Source: Megasphaera hominis
Lineage (GTDB): Bacteria; Bacillota; Negativicutes; Veillonellales; Megasphaeraceae
NCBI RefSeq assembly: GCF_014269395.1
Contig: NZ_JACOGK010000005.1
Span: 43,505 to 107,504, forward strand
Length of the DNA stretch: 64,000 bases
Direction: 5' to 3'
Below are positions 35,277 to 43,862 of this stretch, in pieces. Every line of letters starts with the position of its first letter. Position 1 is the first letter of the stretch. Below the pieces are notes generated by a model that had not been told where the DNA came from, searched no databases, and saw only the letters and a list, made by a program, of their open reading frames with translations. Position numbers and translations under genes: made by a program.

Positions 35277-37865
35277 ATGGGAAACGAAAAATACACACAA
35301 AAAGTCATCGAAGCCTTTCAGACGGCTCAACAGATAGCAGCACTTCATTATAATCAGGAAATTACATCGGTCCATGTCCTCATGGGCCTGGTTAAAGAAC
35401 CGGAAGGCTTGTTGTCTACCATCTTTACGGAATGCGGCACCGATGTGCCCATGCTCCAGGCCCGCCTGGAACAGCTCCTCAAAAAGATTCCGTCCGTCCA
35501 AGGCCAGAGCCAGATGTCCATGGCCGTCGAAATGGCCCGGGTCATCGGCAAGGCACAGCAGTATGCCGAATCCATGCACGATGAATACATCAGCACGGAA
35601 CACCTGCTTCTCGGGATTGCCGAAGAAAGCGACAGTGACGTCCAGAACCTCTGTCGTGAATTTGGCCTGGTCAAAGATAAGATCATGTCGGCCATCCGCA
35701 AGAACCGTAAACAAAACGTCAATTCCGATAATCCGGAAAGCAACTATAAGGCCCTGGAAAAATACGGGCGCGACCTGACCGCCGCAGCCCGCAAAGGCAA
35801 ACTCGACCCGGTCATCGGCCGTGACGATGAAATCCGCCGCACCGTAGAAATCCTCTCGCGCCGGACGAAGAACAACCCGGTCCTCATCGGTGAACCGGGC
35901 GTCGGCAAGACAGCCATCGTCGAAGGCCTGGCCCAGCGTATCATCGCCGGCGACGTACCGGAATCGTTGAAGAACAAAACCCTCTACTCCCTCGACATGG
36001 GCTCCCTCATTGCCGGTGCCAAGTATCGCGGTGAATTTGAAGAACGACTGAAATCCGTACTCAATGAAATTTCCAAATCGGAAGGCCAGATTCTCCTCTT
36101 CATCGATGAAATCCACACCGTCGTCGGGGCCGGTGCCTCCGAAGGCTCCATGGATGCCGGCAACATTTTGAAACCGATGCTGGCCCGTGGTGAATTACGC
36201 TGCATCGGCGCCACGACGCTGAACGAATACCAGAAGTACATCGAAAAGGATGCCGCTCTGGAACGCCGTTTCCAGCCGGTCATGGTCAACCAGCCGTCTG
36301 TAGAAGATACGATCACCATCCTGCGTGGCCTGAAGGAACGCTACGAAGTCCATCACGGCGTCCGCATCCGTGATAAAGCCCTCGTCGCCGCTGCCGTCCT
36401 TTCGGACCGGTACATTTCCGACCGCTTCCTGCCGGATAAAGCCATCGACCTGGTCGATGAAGCCGCAGCTAAGCTGCGTACGGAAATCGAATCCATGCCG
36501 GCACCGCTCGACGAAATCCGCCATAAGATTATGCAGCTGGAAATCGAAGAACAGTCCCTGAACAAGGAAACAGACGATGCCTCCAAGGAACGTCTGGCAA
36601 AGATTACGGAAAAGAAAGAAGAACTGAAGGCCCAGGAAACGGAGCTCAAGGAAAAATGGGATAAAGAAAAGCAATCCATCCTGCGCACGCAGGCCATCAA
36701 GAAGGAAATGGATTCCGTAAAGAACGAAATGGCCAAAGCCGAACGGGACTACGACCTGGCTAAGGCATCGGAACTGAAATACGGCAAACTGCCGGAACTG
36801 CAGAAACAGCTGGACGACCAGGAACAGTTCCTGGCTGAACATAAAGATTCGCAGCTCCTGAAGGAAGAAGTAGGCGAAGAAGATATCGCCTCCGTCGTCA
36901 GCCGCTGGACCGGCATCCCTGTCACCAAGATGATGACCGGCGAACGGGAAAAACTGCTCCACCTCGATGATACGCTCCACGAACGCGTTGTCGGCCAGGA
37001 CGAAGCTGTCCGCGTCGTCAGCGATGCCATCATCCGTGCCCGCGCCGGGATCAAGGACCCGAACCGTCCTATCGGCTCGTTCATCTTCCTCGGCCCGACC
37101 GGTGTCGGCAAGACCGAACTGGCCAAGACGCTGGCAGAAACGCTCTTCGACGACGAACGCAATATTATCCGTATCGATATGAGCGAATACATGGAAAAGC
37201 ACACGGTCTCCCGTCTCATAGGGGCGCCTCCGGGATACGTCGGCTATGACGAAGGCGGCCAGCTCACAGAAGCCGTACGCCGTCACCCGTACAGCGTCAT
37301 CCTCCTCGATGAAATCGAAAAGGCCCATCCGGATATTTTCAACGTCCTCCTGCAAATCCTCGATGACGGCCGTCTGACCGATGGCAAGGGCCGTGTCGTC
37401 AACTTCAAGAATACGATCATCATCATGACCAGCAACCTGGGCTCGCACCAGATTCTCGAAGCCGACAGCTTTGAACAGGCTGATAAAGAAGTACGGGAGC
37501 TGCTCAAACAGTACTTCCGTCCGGAATTCCTGAACCGTGTCGATGACATCGTCGTCTTCAAGGCCCTCGGCAAGGAACAGGTCCAGAACATCGCGTCTAT
37601 CCTCCTCAAACGGCTGAGCGAACGTCTGGAAAAACAGGTCAAGGTACATCTGACCTGGACCGACGAAGCGTTGCAGCAGCTGGCCGACCAGGGCTTCAAC
37701 CCGCAGTTCGGTGCCCGTCCCCTGCGCCGCCTCATCGTCCATACGGTCGAAACGGCCCTGAGCCGCGACATCATCAGTGGTGCCGTCCGCGAAGGCGATA
37801 CCGTTTCCATTGGCTACGAAAACGGCCAGTTTACCTTTACGCCTTACCGGCAGCAAGAAGCATAA
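35277..37865 (+). CDS. clpB: ClpB-type AAA+ protein disaggregase
   Basis: Hexameric cytosolic disaggregase working with DnaK. The 862-residue protein has the N-domain (Clp repeats, residues 1-150), first AAA+ module with [15 protein letters not shown] near 204 and [13 protein letters not shown] near 278, a long coiled-coil middle domain (about 410-520) that separates ClpB from ClpC, second AAA+ module with [16 protein letters not shown] near 606, and C-domain. No zinc finger or ClpP loop. AAGGAGG lies before ATG 35277; the upstream in-frame reading to 35214 is not protein-like and overlaps the promoter. Confidence 0.96.
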   Translation: MGNEKYTQKVIEAFQTAQQIAALHYNQEITSVHVLMGLVKEPEGLLSTIFTECGTDVPMLQARLEQLLKKIPSVQGQSQMSMAVEMARVIGKAQQYAESMHDEYISTEHLLLGIAEESDSDVQNLCREFGLVKDKIMSAIRKNRKQNVNSDNPESNYKALEKYGRDLTAAARKGKLDPVIGRDDEIRRTVEILSRRTKNNPVLIGEPGVGKTAIVEGLAQRIIAGDVPESLKNKTLYSLDMGSLIAGAKYRGEFEERLKSVLNEISKSEGQILLFIDEIHTVVGAGASEGSMDAGNILKPMLARGELRCIGATTLNEYQKYIEKDAALERRFQPVMVNQPSVEDTITILRGLKERYEVHHGVRIRDKALVAAAVLSDRYISDRFLPDKAIDLVDEAAAKLRTEIESMPAPLDEIRHKIMQLEIEEQSLNKETDDASKERLAKITEKKEELKAQETELKEKWDKEKQSILRTQAIKKEMDSVKNEMAKAERDYDLAKASELKYGKLPELQKQLDDQEQFLAEHKDSQLLKEEVGEEDIASVVSRWTGIPVTKMMTGEREKLLHLDDTLHERVVGQDEAVRVVSDAIIRARAGIKDPNRPIGSFIFLGPTGVGKTELAKTLAETLFDDERNIIRIDMSEYMEKHTVSRLIGAPPGYVGYDEGGQLTEAVRRHPYSVILLDEIEKAHPDIFNVLLQILDDGRLTDGKGRVVNFKNTIIIMTSNLGSHQILEADSFEQADKEVRELLKQYFRPEFLNRVDDIVVFKALGKEQVQNIASILLKRLSERLEKQVKVHLTWTDEALQQLADQGFNPQFGARPLRRLIVHTVETALSRDIISGAVREGDTVSIGYENGQFTFTPYRQQEA

Positions 37866-37892
37866 TCCTTTCTTCTCTTTCTAAAGAGACTG

Positions 37893-37925
37893 ACACGCTG
37901 CAGTGCCCGACGCACTGCAGCGTGT
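37893..37925 (+). terminator. Terminator of clpB
   Basis: Perfect 14-base arms ACACGCTGCAGTGC / GCACTGCAGCGTGT with a five-base loop, then TTTGC. Confidence 0.75.
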
Positions 37926-37971
37926 TTTGCATTACAAATGGCAGTTTTTTTCACATTTTCTTTTATTTCAC

Positions 37972-38000
37972 TGGACAGATAGGGAATCATCCTGTAATAT
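37972..38000 (+). promoter_or_regulatory. Orphan promoter in front of a structured intergenic RNA
   Basis: TGGACA (37972-37977), exactly 17 bases, TAATAT (37995-38000). It points at the structured segment 38010-38146, not at an open frame. Sequence match only. Confidence 0.45.
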
Positions 38001-38006
38001 ATAGTG

Positions 38007-38146
38007 TATTATGCCATCAGGCCTAATACCCTTGCCATATAGGCTGCTGCCGGTGCCCTGACAGCGGCACTATTTGGCACCCTATGGCGTTGTCAATTCC
38101 TTTCTTCCGTTTCTGCATACTAAATCAGTATGCTAAGGTAGGCATA
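38007..38146 (+). ncRNA. Candidate structured RNA (small RNA or leader), class unknown
   Basis: Non-coding stretch with a coherent fold drawn by hand: closing helix TATGCC / GGCATA (38010-38015, 38141-38146), ACCCTT / AAGGT (38028-38033, 38135-38139), a stem GCCATATAGG / CCTATGGC (38034-38043, 38081-38088) prolonged by GTGCC / GGCAC (38053-38057, 38076-38080), and a hairpin GCATACT-aaatc-AGTATGC (38115-38133) on the 3' strand. GTGCC can instead pair with a nearer GGCAC (38066-38070), a switch-like alternative. The layout, a long stem with a bubble holding a 3'-strand hairpin, recalls 6S RNA but is shorter. No identified class. Confidence 0.45.
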
Positions 38147-38166
38147 TTTCGTATTTTGAAATCACG

Positions 38167-38195
38167 TTTACAAGCACGCTAAAAAATTATATAAT
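38167..38195 (+). promoter_or_regulatory. Strong promoter of the SpeD-like gene
   Basis: TTTACA (38167-38172), 17-base spacer, TATAAT (38190-38195), 29 bases before the ATG. Confidence 0.75.
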
Positions 38196-38224
38196 TAACT
38201 GTAACTAAACGACAGGTGGATTTT

Positions 38225-38734
38225 ATGAATAATATGTTAGGGAAACACTTACTGATCGACTTTTATAATTGTAAGGCTGCATTTTCGAGTCCGGAAGACC
38301 TTCGGCCTCTTGTTGAGCGTGCGTTAGAGCTCGTCGGTGCGACACTGGAAGGCGCCAGTTTCTATCACCGCGACAACGAGCTGACTTGTATTGCCGTTTC
38401 CGGCAATGCCCATTTGTGCATGCACGTATACCCGGATCTGTCCTACGCAGCCATCGATATTTACAGTTTTAATACAGATATCCAGGCCAGTAAGATCATG
38501 AGTGCCTTGAAGCTCAGCTTGCAGTCTGACCGGATTAAAGCCACGAGCATACGCCGCGGCGATTTTGGCTCTATCCGTGATATGCGCCCTAAGCGCAAGA
38601 ATAAAATCACGACCGTACGGAGAATGAAAAATACCGGGGCCCGCATCAAACGGACCAGTGCCAAAATGTTTACGATCCTGCGCCATCCCAAACGCAGCAA
38701 GCGCGCCCGGACGTATCAGAAGAGAAAGTCATAA
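38225..38734 (+). CDS. SpeD-like protein without the pyruvoyl serine, with a basic C-terminal tail
   Basis: A 169-residue homologue of class 1B S-adenosylmethionine decarboxylase. The fold markers are present: MLGKHLLIDFYNC at the start and GNAHLCMHVYPDLSYAAIDI (residues 60-79), which aligns with the usual ESHxxIHTYPEYGYAAIDI. The self-processing serine is Ala62 here, and the catalytic Cys of the TCG motif is replaced (YSFN, 80-83). So no pyruvoyl cofactor and no decarboxylase activity are expected. Residues 119-169 form a tail with 21 Lys/Arg in 51. Nucleic-acid or polyamine-related binding is conceivable but unproven. AGGTGG precedes ATG 38225; GTG 38216 is less likely. Confidence 0.85.
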   Translation: MNNMLGKHLLIDFYNCKAAFSSPEDLRPLVERALELVGATLEGASFYHRDNELTCIAVSGNAHLCMHVYPDLSYAAIDIYSFNTDIQASKIMSALKLSLQSDRIKATSIRRGDFGSIRDMRPKRKNKITTVRRMKNTGARIKRTSAKMFTILRHPKRSKRARTYQKRKS

Positions 38735-38758
38735 GTTTTACGGAAAGGTTTTGTCCTT

Positions 38759-39361
38759 ATGTTCATGATGTCACTTAAGCAATCTGCCGGTATCGGTTCG
38801 GAAGAGCGGGAATCGCTCGATTCGATAACTGCAGAATTACTTCAATTTATACAATTTAAAAATCAACGGCTGTACTTGCATTCCCTGCAGGTAGCGAATT
38901 ACAGCGTCAGCGTAGCCGCTAAACTGGCGCTTCCCAAAAGCGAAATCGGACAAATTAAGCATGCCGCACTGCTTCACGATGTTGGCCTGCTTTTTGTTTC
39001 TAATATGCTGCTGAGTAAAATTCCTTATCTGAACCGCAGTGAAAAAGCGATGTACAAGCGGCATGCCGCAGCCGGTGGCAATTTATTGGAAAATATTCCC
39101 TGTTGCCAGGATATTATCCCTTACATTGTCTATCATCATGAACGCTGGGATGGTTCCGGTTTTCCCAAGCATTTGCGGGGTGTAAACATCCCCCTCGGTG
39201 CCCGTATCATTGCTGTAGCCGACTACTACGATACGATCATCAATCCGAGTACTGAATTTTGGGCTAAGACCAAATCCCAGGCAATCCGTGAATTATTCAG
39301 TGCCTCCGGGTTACTCTTCGATCCGGAAATTGTCAAAGCTTTCATAGAAACATTAGGTTAA
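38759..39361 (+). CDS. Stand-alone HD-GYP domain protein
   Basis: A 200-residue HD-GYP protein without sensor or receiver domain. Visible: LYLHSLQVANYS (His41), ALLHDVGLL (HD at 73-74), RHAAAGGNLL (His102), HHERWDGSGFPKHLRG (126-141) and ARIIAVADYYD. Canonical HDxGK is HDVGL here and GYP is GFP, so c-di-GMP phosphodiesterase activity is possible but not assured. It starts 25 bp after the SpeD-like gene, with AAAGG ten bases upstream, and shares its transcript and terminator. Confidence 0.88.
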   Translation: MFMMSLKQSAGIGSEERESLDSITAELLQFIQFKNQRLYLHSLQVANYSVSVAAKLALPKSEIGQIKHAALLHDVGLLFVSNMLLSKIPYLNRSEKAMYKRHAAAGGNLLENIPCCQDIIPYIVYHHERWDGSGFPKHLRGVNIPLGARIIAVADYYDTIINPSTEFWAKTKSQAIRELFSASGLLFDPEIVKAFIETLG

Positions 39362-39376
39362 AAATCAGATCAATAC

Positions 39377-39416
39377 AAAACGCTTCTTTCCCAAAGGCAA
39401 GGGAAAGAAGCGTTTT
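39377..39416. terminator. Bidirectional terminator between the HD-GYP gene and comFC
   Basis: Perfect 16-base arms AAAACGCTTCTTTCCC / GGGAAAGAAGCGTTTT, eight-base loop, then a further T-run; both genes converge on it. Confidence 0.93.
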
Positions 39417-39421
39417 TTTTA

Positions 39422-40051
39422 TTAGCGGCCGCCGCTGGCCATGACCAGTCCGGTCACTTTAACGGCGCCGGCTTTTTTTAGTGTTTTGGCACAGGCTTCC
39501 AGGGTGGCACCGGTCGTATAAATATCGTCGAGCAACAGGACTTTCTTGCCCCGTACGGGCCTGCCGTATTGCAGGGAAAAGGCTTTATGTAAATTAGCAG
39601 CCCGTTCGGACCGCGATAAATGCCACTGCGCTTCTGTCGTCCGGACGCGCTGCAGGCAATCGTACCAGCCGGCATACGATTCGATCCACGGGCGAAAAAT
39701 CACTTCCGTCTGATTATAGCCACGTTTTTCATAGCGTTCCGGTGATAGCGGTACGGGCACAGCCCAATCGGCATGAAGTACGTCCGGCCAGGGAAAGCGG
39801 GCCAGCAAATAGTGGCACGCCGCTTCATACTTTAGGGCACGATGATACTTGAGCTGCTGCAACAGGCGGCGCATGGGACCACGATACTCAGTAAGGCAAT
39901 AACAGCCGGACAGGGTGCCGTGGCTGCCATCCAGCAGCCGGGGATGCCAGACCTTGCCATAGCAGGTACTGCACCAGTCCCCGTGTGACGGGACAGACTG
40001 TTCACAGCCCGGGCAGCGGGCAGGAAAAATAAGACGTGTGAGCCACTCCAT
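39422..40051 (-). CDS. comFC: ComFC-type phosphoribosyltransferase-like competence protein
   Basis: A 209-residue ComF/GntX protein needed for DNA uptake in competent bacteria. An N-terminal zinc site is seen (CPGCEQSVPSHGDWCSTC, residues 13-30), then the PRTase fold with the PRPP loop VLLLDDIYTTGATLEACA near 172. Starts one base after recD2 stops, so they are co-transcribed. Together with recD2 and the pilus operon downstream in coordinates it points to natural transformation. The biochemical activity of the family is uncertain. Confidence 0.92.
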   Translation of the reverse strand: MEWLTRLIFPARCPGCEQSVPSHGDWCSTCYGKVWHPRLLDGSHGTLSGCYCLTEYRGPMRRLLQQLKYHRALKYEAACHYLLARFPWPDVLHADWAVPVPLSPERYEKRGYNQTEVIFRPWIESYAGWYDCLQRVRTTEAQWHLSRSERAANLHKAFSLQYGRPVRGKKVLLLDDIYTTGATLEACAKTLKKAGAVKVTGLVMASGGR

Positions 40052-40052
40052 A

Positions 40053-42218
40053 TCAAAGAATTTCCTCTTCCCGGATTCGTTCTGCCAGAAGGGTATTACG
40101 CTGGCTCGTGCGCACGTTTTGAACGGCCCGTTCCAGGGCCCGCTCGGTGCCGACGATCAAGACCTTGCGTTTCGCCCGCGTTACAGCCGTATACAGTAAA
40201 TTGCGCTGGAGCATGATGGCGTGGCTGTTGACGAGAACGAGGATGACCGTCTGGTATTCACTGCCCTGGCTCTTGTGGACTGTAATCGCATAGGCCAGCG
40301 TAATTTCTGTAAGCTCAATGCCCTCGTATTTGACATCCTGTTCGGGATAGCGTACATAAATGGCCTGATCTGCTACAGCAAAGACTTCCCCTATATCGCC
40401 GTTGAACACGCCCTTTTCATAGTCGTTTTGTTTCTGCATGACCTTATCGCCTACGCGATATATAGTGTGGCCGTTTTTCAGCTCCGACTTGCCTTTGACG
40501 GGACCGTTGGTCTGGGCCTGGATCAGTTCATTCAGATGATCTACGCCGCATTCCTGGCGGTACATAGGCGATAAGACCTGGACAGCAAATTTATCGCCCG
40601 TTTCCTGTACTTCGGCGGCATAGAGCCGGCTGATGATCTCAGCGCCCTGGCTTTCACTTTCGATGGTGACGAAGCGGAATTCCTGGTCTTCATTGACGAC
40701 GGGCAAGCGGCCGCTGTTGATGAGGTGGGCGTTCGTCACGATACGGCCGCCTTCACGCTGGCGGAAAATCGTATTCAGGCGCACGACAGGCACCACATCA
40801 GAACGGATAATATCATGCAGTACGGAACCGGCGCCGACAGACGGCAGCTGATCCGCATCGCCTACGAGGATGAGGCGGCACATGGGGCTGACCGCCTGCA
40901 GCAAGTGATACATGAGTTCCATATCCAGCATGGATACTTCGTCGACGATAATTAAATCGGCCTTAAGCAAATTCGTTTCGTTGAATTCAAAAACCTGGTG
41001 CATACCTGCGTAGCCTGCCGGCACGAGAAGGCGGTGAATGGTCTGGGCCTTGCGGTCCGTCGTTTCAGACAGCCGCTTCGCTGCCCTGCCTGTAGGGGCA
41101 CAGAGGAGAATGCGCAGCTGTTCCTGTTCTGCCAGACTGATGATCGTCTGCACCACCGTCGTCTTGCCTGTACCGGGGCCGCCCGTAATGACCAGGAGGC
41201 CCGACTGGAGCGATTTTTCAACGGCCTCCCGTTGTTTATCTGCCAAGGTAAAATGGCAGGACTCTTGCCAGCGGTCCAGGAAAAGCTGTACATGCATATG
41301 GCCCTTAAAGGGCTTCATCGTAACCATGTCACGGATACGGTCAGCAATTTCGCACTCTTCGTCATACATATCCGGTACATAAATAAGCCGCTCGCCAGCG
41401 TATTCAGCCGCGACGAGCTGTCCCATGGAAATCGCTTCTTCCAGGACCTCATGCAGGACCAGGCGGTCGGCCCGCAAAATAGCGGCAGCCCGGCGCAGGA
41501 GCTCGTCTATGGGAATACAAACGTGACCGTTATTGGTAAGCTCTTGCAAGACATAGGTCACGCCGGCGCCGAGGCGGTCTCTTGAGGCCGGGTCGATACC
41601 AAAGGCCAGGGCAATCTGATCGGCTGTCTTAAAGCCGATGCCTTCCACTTCCTGAATCATCCGGTACGGTTCATTTTCCAGTACGTACACGGCGTCCTTG
41701 CCGTACGTTTGGGAAATACGCGATGCAAAGCGGTTAGAAATGCCATGTGTTTCCAAGACGATGGCCAGGTCATTGACTTCCTTTTCTTCCCTGAAGGAAG
41801 ATGTAATCTGATCGAGCTTCTTTTTTCCTATGCCTTCTATTTCCAAAAGGCGTTTGGGCTCTTGTTCCATAATTTTCATAGTATCCGTGCCAAATGCCTG
41901 GATGATACGATGCGCCAGCGCCGGACCGATGCCTTGGACAGCACCGGAGGCGAGGAAGCGTTCGATCCCTTCGGCCGTATCGGGCAGGAGCCGTTTCCAC
42001 GCTCCGGCACTAAACTGCTTTCCGTACCGTTTATGCTGTACCCAGTGCCCCTGTATTTCCAGCCTGTCCCCTACCAGAGGCTTAGGTCCATAGCCGGTTA
42101 CAGTCTGTAAGGTGTTATCCACTTCTTCACGGAAGCGAAAAACGAGATAGCCCGAATCGGCTGCTTCAAATAAAATACGTTCTACAGACCCTTGCAGGGT
42201 TGTTGTTTCTTCTGCCAT
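40053..42218 (-). CDS. recD2: RecD2-type ATP-dependent DNA helicase
   Basis: A 721-residue 5'-3' superfamily 1B helicase of the RecBC-independent RecD2 group. N-terminal helix-hairpin-helix region (IEGIGKKKLDQITSSF near 127), Walker A ITGGPGTGKTTVVQTI near residue 346, Walker B LIIVDEVSML near 420, LVGDADQLPSVGAGS near 450, and the C-terminal SH3-containing domain with TVHKSQGSEYQTVILV near 640. Length is right. Acts in replication-fork and repair DNA transactions. It follows the chorismate mutase gene by one base. Confidence 0.95.
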   Translation of the reverse strand: MAEETTTLQGSVERILFEAADSGYLVFRFREEVDNTLQTVTGYGPKPLVGDRLEIQGHWVQHKRYGKQFSAGAWKRLLPDTAEGIERFLASGAVQGIGPALAHRIIQAFGTDTMKIMEQEPKRLLEIEGIGKKKLDQITSSFREEKEVNDLAIVLETHGISNRFASRISQTYGKDAVYVLENEPYRMIQEVEGIGFKTADQIALAFGIDPASRDRLGAGVTYVLQELTNNGHVCIPIDELLRRAAAILRADRLVLHEVLEEAISMGQLVAAEYAGERLIYVPDMYDEECEIADRIRDMVTMKPFKGHMHVQLFLDRWQESCHFTLADKQREAVEKSLQSGLLVITGGPGTGKTTVVQTIISLAEQEQLRILLCAPTGRAAKRLSETTDRKAQTIHRLLVPAGYAGMHQVFEFNETNLLKADLIIVDEVSMLDMELMYHLLQAVSPMCRLILVGDADQLPSVGAGSVLHDIIRSDVVPVVRLNTIFRQREGGRIVTNAHLINSGRLPVVNEDQEFRFVTIESESQGAEIISRLYAAEVQETGDKFAVQVLSPMYRQECGVDHLNELIQAQTNGPVKGKSELKNGHTIYRVGDKVMQKQNDYEKGVFNGDIGEVFAVADQAIYVRYPEQDVKYEGIELTEITLAYAITVHKSQGSEYQTVILVLVNSHAIMLQRNLLYTAVTRAKRKVLIVGTERALERAVQNVRTSQRNTLLAERIREEEIL

Positions 42219-42219
42219 A

Positions 42220-42489
42220 TTACGTCTCCATCCGTTTTCGTTCGTAGCGCTTGCTTTCGTCCATAATACACCGGTAAATGGTCTGCAAATATGGCGCTAA
42301 GTCTTTATCTGAGGCCAGCGCGGCAATCTTATCGAGAACCAGCCGTTCCCGCCGCGGATCGTAGACCTCCATATGATGCAAGGCTTTATACTCAGCTACT
42401 TGGGCTACGACTTTCATGCGTGCCTCCAAGAGCTGCGTCAATTGCTGATCGAGCCGGTCGATCTCCTGCCGGCATGCTTCTAATTCCAT
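42220..42489 (-). CDS. Chorismate mutase, AroQ type (single domain)
   Basis: An 89-residue all-helical AroQ-fold protein converting chorismate to prephenate. The first helix CRQEIDRLDQQLTQLLEARM carries the conserved R and D/E residues, followed by VAQVAEYKALHHMEVYDPRRE with the active-site Lys and Arg, and the last helix IMDESKRYE. It is monofunctional, not fused to prephenate dehydratase. No other aromatic genes adjoin; placed between a membrane protein and recD2. Confidence 0.88.
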   Translation of the reverse strand: MELEACRQEIDRLDQQLTQLLEARMKVVAQVAEYKALHHMEVYDPRRERLVLDKIAALASDKDLAPYLQTIYRCIMDESKRYERKRMET

Positions 42490-42503
42490 GGGACACTCCT
42501 TCT

Positions 42504-43058
42504 CTAAAACAACTGGCCTTTAGGCGTTTCTGTTACGACATCGCTGGCGGACCAAAGAATGACTGCCACTAAAAGAATGGTCAGGGCAATACGCGTATAG
42601 TTCGAATGAAAGAGGATATCAGTCAGGCTCCGCCGCTTCCGGCTGATGATTTTATATTCTACATCCTGCGCCTTATTCAGCATACGAAATTCAGCGTCTT
42701 CCATATCCTGTGTAAACGTGCCGTGACAATGAATCGTTACGTGTGTCTGGCCGTCACCCACAAAAAGAGCCGCCACACGGCTGAGCCATTGACACAGGTG
42801 TTCAAGAATTTGTCCATCTGCACAGGCGCTTTGATAGGAAAAGAAGGTGATTTCTGTTTCCATAATCCCTTCTTTGATTTCCGTCTTAAAAAAAGGATAT
42901 TCCTGCCGCAGAATGACGAGCATATCTTCTACTTGCCGGCGCTGCTCCGGCGCTAAGGTATAGATTCTGCCCGGTGTCTGCGTAGCCAGGGCAATGGCCC
43001 CGCCTACAGTAATCCCATAGGCGCCATAGTAATGACGCAGGTATTTAATGATATCCAT
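42504..43058 (-). CDS. Membrane-anchored protein, unknown function
   Basis: A 184-residue protein without recognised family. A hydrophobic segment near residues 12-28 and a clear membrane helix near the C-terminus (IALTILLVAVILWSASDVV, about 157-175) flank a soluble domain rich in Cys/His (QSACADG, VTIHCHGTF). A basic KIISRKRRS stretch precedes the last helix, suggesting the soluble part is cytoplasmic. It lies nine bases after the zinc-ribbon gene and 14 bp before the chorismate mutase gene. Confidence 0.75.
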   Translation of the reverse strand: MDIIKYLRHYYGAYGITVGGAIALATQTPGRIYTLAPEQRRQVEDMLVILRQEYPFFKTEIKEGIMETEITFFSYQSACADGQILEHLCQWLSRVAALFVGDGQTHVTIHCHGTFTQDMEDAEFRMLNKAQDVEYKIISRKRRSLTDILFHSNYTRIALTILLVAVILWSASDVVTETPKGQLF

Positions 43059-43067
43059 AAGCGCCTC

Positions 43068-43478
43068 CTAGTACAACCGTGCACCACAATGGGGACAATA
43101 TAACGCATCCCCTTCAACGGGGGTCCCGCAGGCAGAACAATATTTTTCATGGCCCTTTGGCAGCTGTGGCCGCTGTTCTCTGCCGATGGCAGCAGGCCCG
43201 TTATTTTCCAGCCGGTCCAGGCGCTGTTCTACGTGATCCATACGGGAATGGAGGTTTGCTTCAGAAACACTGACACGGTCCCGAAGAAGACTCGTATTAA
43301 TGCGGTTTTCTTCAATTTTCCGCTGTTCTGACAGATCCTTCATGAGGGCCAGGGCGATTGCCGCCAGCAGCGGCGAAAGGAGCAGGGACACGATGCCCCA
43401 AACGATAGGATTGCGGCCGCGATGATTCGCCCAGATGCCAATAAGAACAGCAAAAAGAATACCCAGAATAAAAATCAT
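43068..43478 (-). CDS. Membrane protein with C-terminal zinc ribbon
   Basis: A 136-residue protein with two N-terminal membrane helices (MIFILGILFAVLIGIWAN; IVWGIVSLLLSPLLAAIALA), a short coiled coil (VEQRLDRLENN) and a C-terminal double-CxxC zinc ribbon, CSACGTPVEGDALYCPHCGA. This layout is widespread among uncharacterised bacterial membrane proteins. ATG 43478 follows GGAAGGTG; the reading upstream to 43517 lacks a site. A TATAAT (43535-43540) lies upstream. First gene of the run to comFC. Confidence 0.8.
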   Translation of the reverse strand: MIFILGILFAVLIGIWANHRGRNPIVWGIVSLLLSPLLAAIALALMKDLSEQRKIEENRINTSLLRDRVSVSEANLHSRMDHVEQRLDRLENNGPAAIGREQRPQLPKGHEKYCSACGTPVEGDALYCPHCGARLY

Positions 43479-43637
43479 ATTTTCACCTTCCCAAAAAAAG
43501 GATGACTGTGCAAACACAATAAGCCTATTTTATTATTATACGATATTCCCTGCTCTATGACTAGGGAAAGGCCGGGTAAAAGCCAGCCCTGTCGTCAGCG
43601 TACAGGCTCTGTGCGGCTTCAAAGCTATAACCTACCG

Positions 43638-43781
43638 GAGAGGTACCAGGTCAGTATGTGAAGTATGTCTTTCATGTATGGCAAAAAAATAACTTCCCTG
43701 TCCGGCATCTGAAAATGCCAGCCAGGGAAGTTATGCCCACGGAAAAGAAGGCCATTTTTCTTAATCACTGGTACCAATCTC
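43638..43781. repeat. Small element bounded by imperfect inverted repeats
   Basis: GGTACCAG (43642-43649) and CTGGTACC (43768-43775) are exact complements, extended outward by GAGA / TCTC with two extra bases. The 144-bp body is mainly a long hairpin ending in a T-run. It could be a MITE-like element or a structured RNA; no target-site duplication was confirmed. Confidence 0.4.
43683..43734 (-). terminator. Terminator downstream of the pilus operon
   Basis: ATAACTTCCCTG / CAGGGAAGTTAT outer stem, GGCAT / ATGCC inner stem; seven T's follow on the minus strand. Confidence 0.88.
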
Positions 43782-43862
43782 GCTAGCGGACTTCTATCTC
43801 CCACTCCCACGACTACATTGGATTTTATTTTGAAAGCGTATCCTTTACGGCTGTCGCTTAGC

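Larger units (their letters stand above)
43479..43862. other. Non-coding gap between the pilus operon and the zinc-ribbon gene
   Basis: 384 bases with no convincing gene; a 61-codon frame at 43625-43810 on the minus strand is produced by a hairpin and lacks a ribosome site. The gap holds an inverted-repeat-bounded element (43638-43781), an internal terminator (43683-43734), and the zinc-ribbon gene's promoter region. Confidence 0.65.

Noticed and set aside
36195-37856. A 553-codon antisense frame in clpB
   Set aside because: Same reason: composition shadow of a conserved AAA+ gene, no ribosome site or recognisable domain.
43560-43660. GGGAAAGGCCGGGTAAAAGCC...GTCAGCG on the plus strand as a cobalamin riboswitch
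   Set aside because: A few bases resemble the B12 box region but order and the closing elements do not fit, and no plus-strand gene follows.
43768-43785. TGGTACCA as a T-box antiterminator core
   Set aside because: Only the UGGNACC core matches; there is no stem I or specifier region upstream (that DNA is the end of the pilO-like gene) and no amino-acid gene downstream.
43625-43810. A 61-codon minus-strand frame between the pilus operon and the zinc-ribbon gene
   Set aside because: It runs through a terminator hairpin, lacks a ribosome site and has no pilin or known-protein features.
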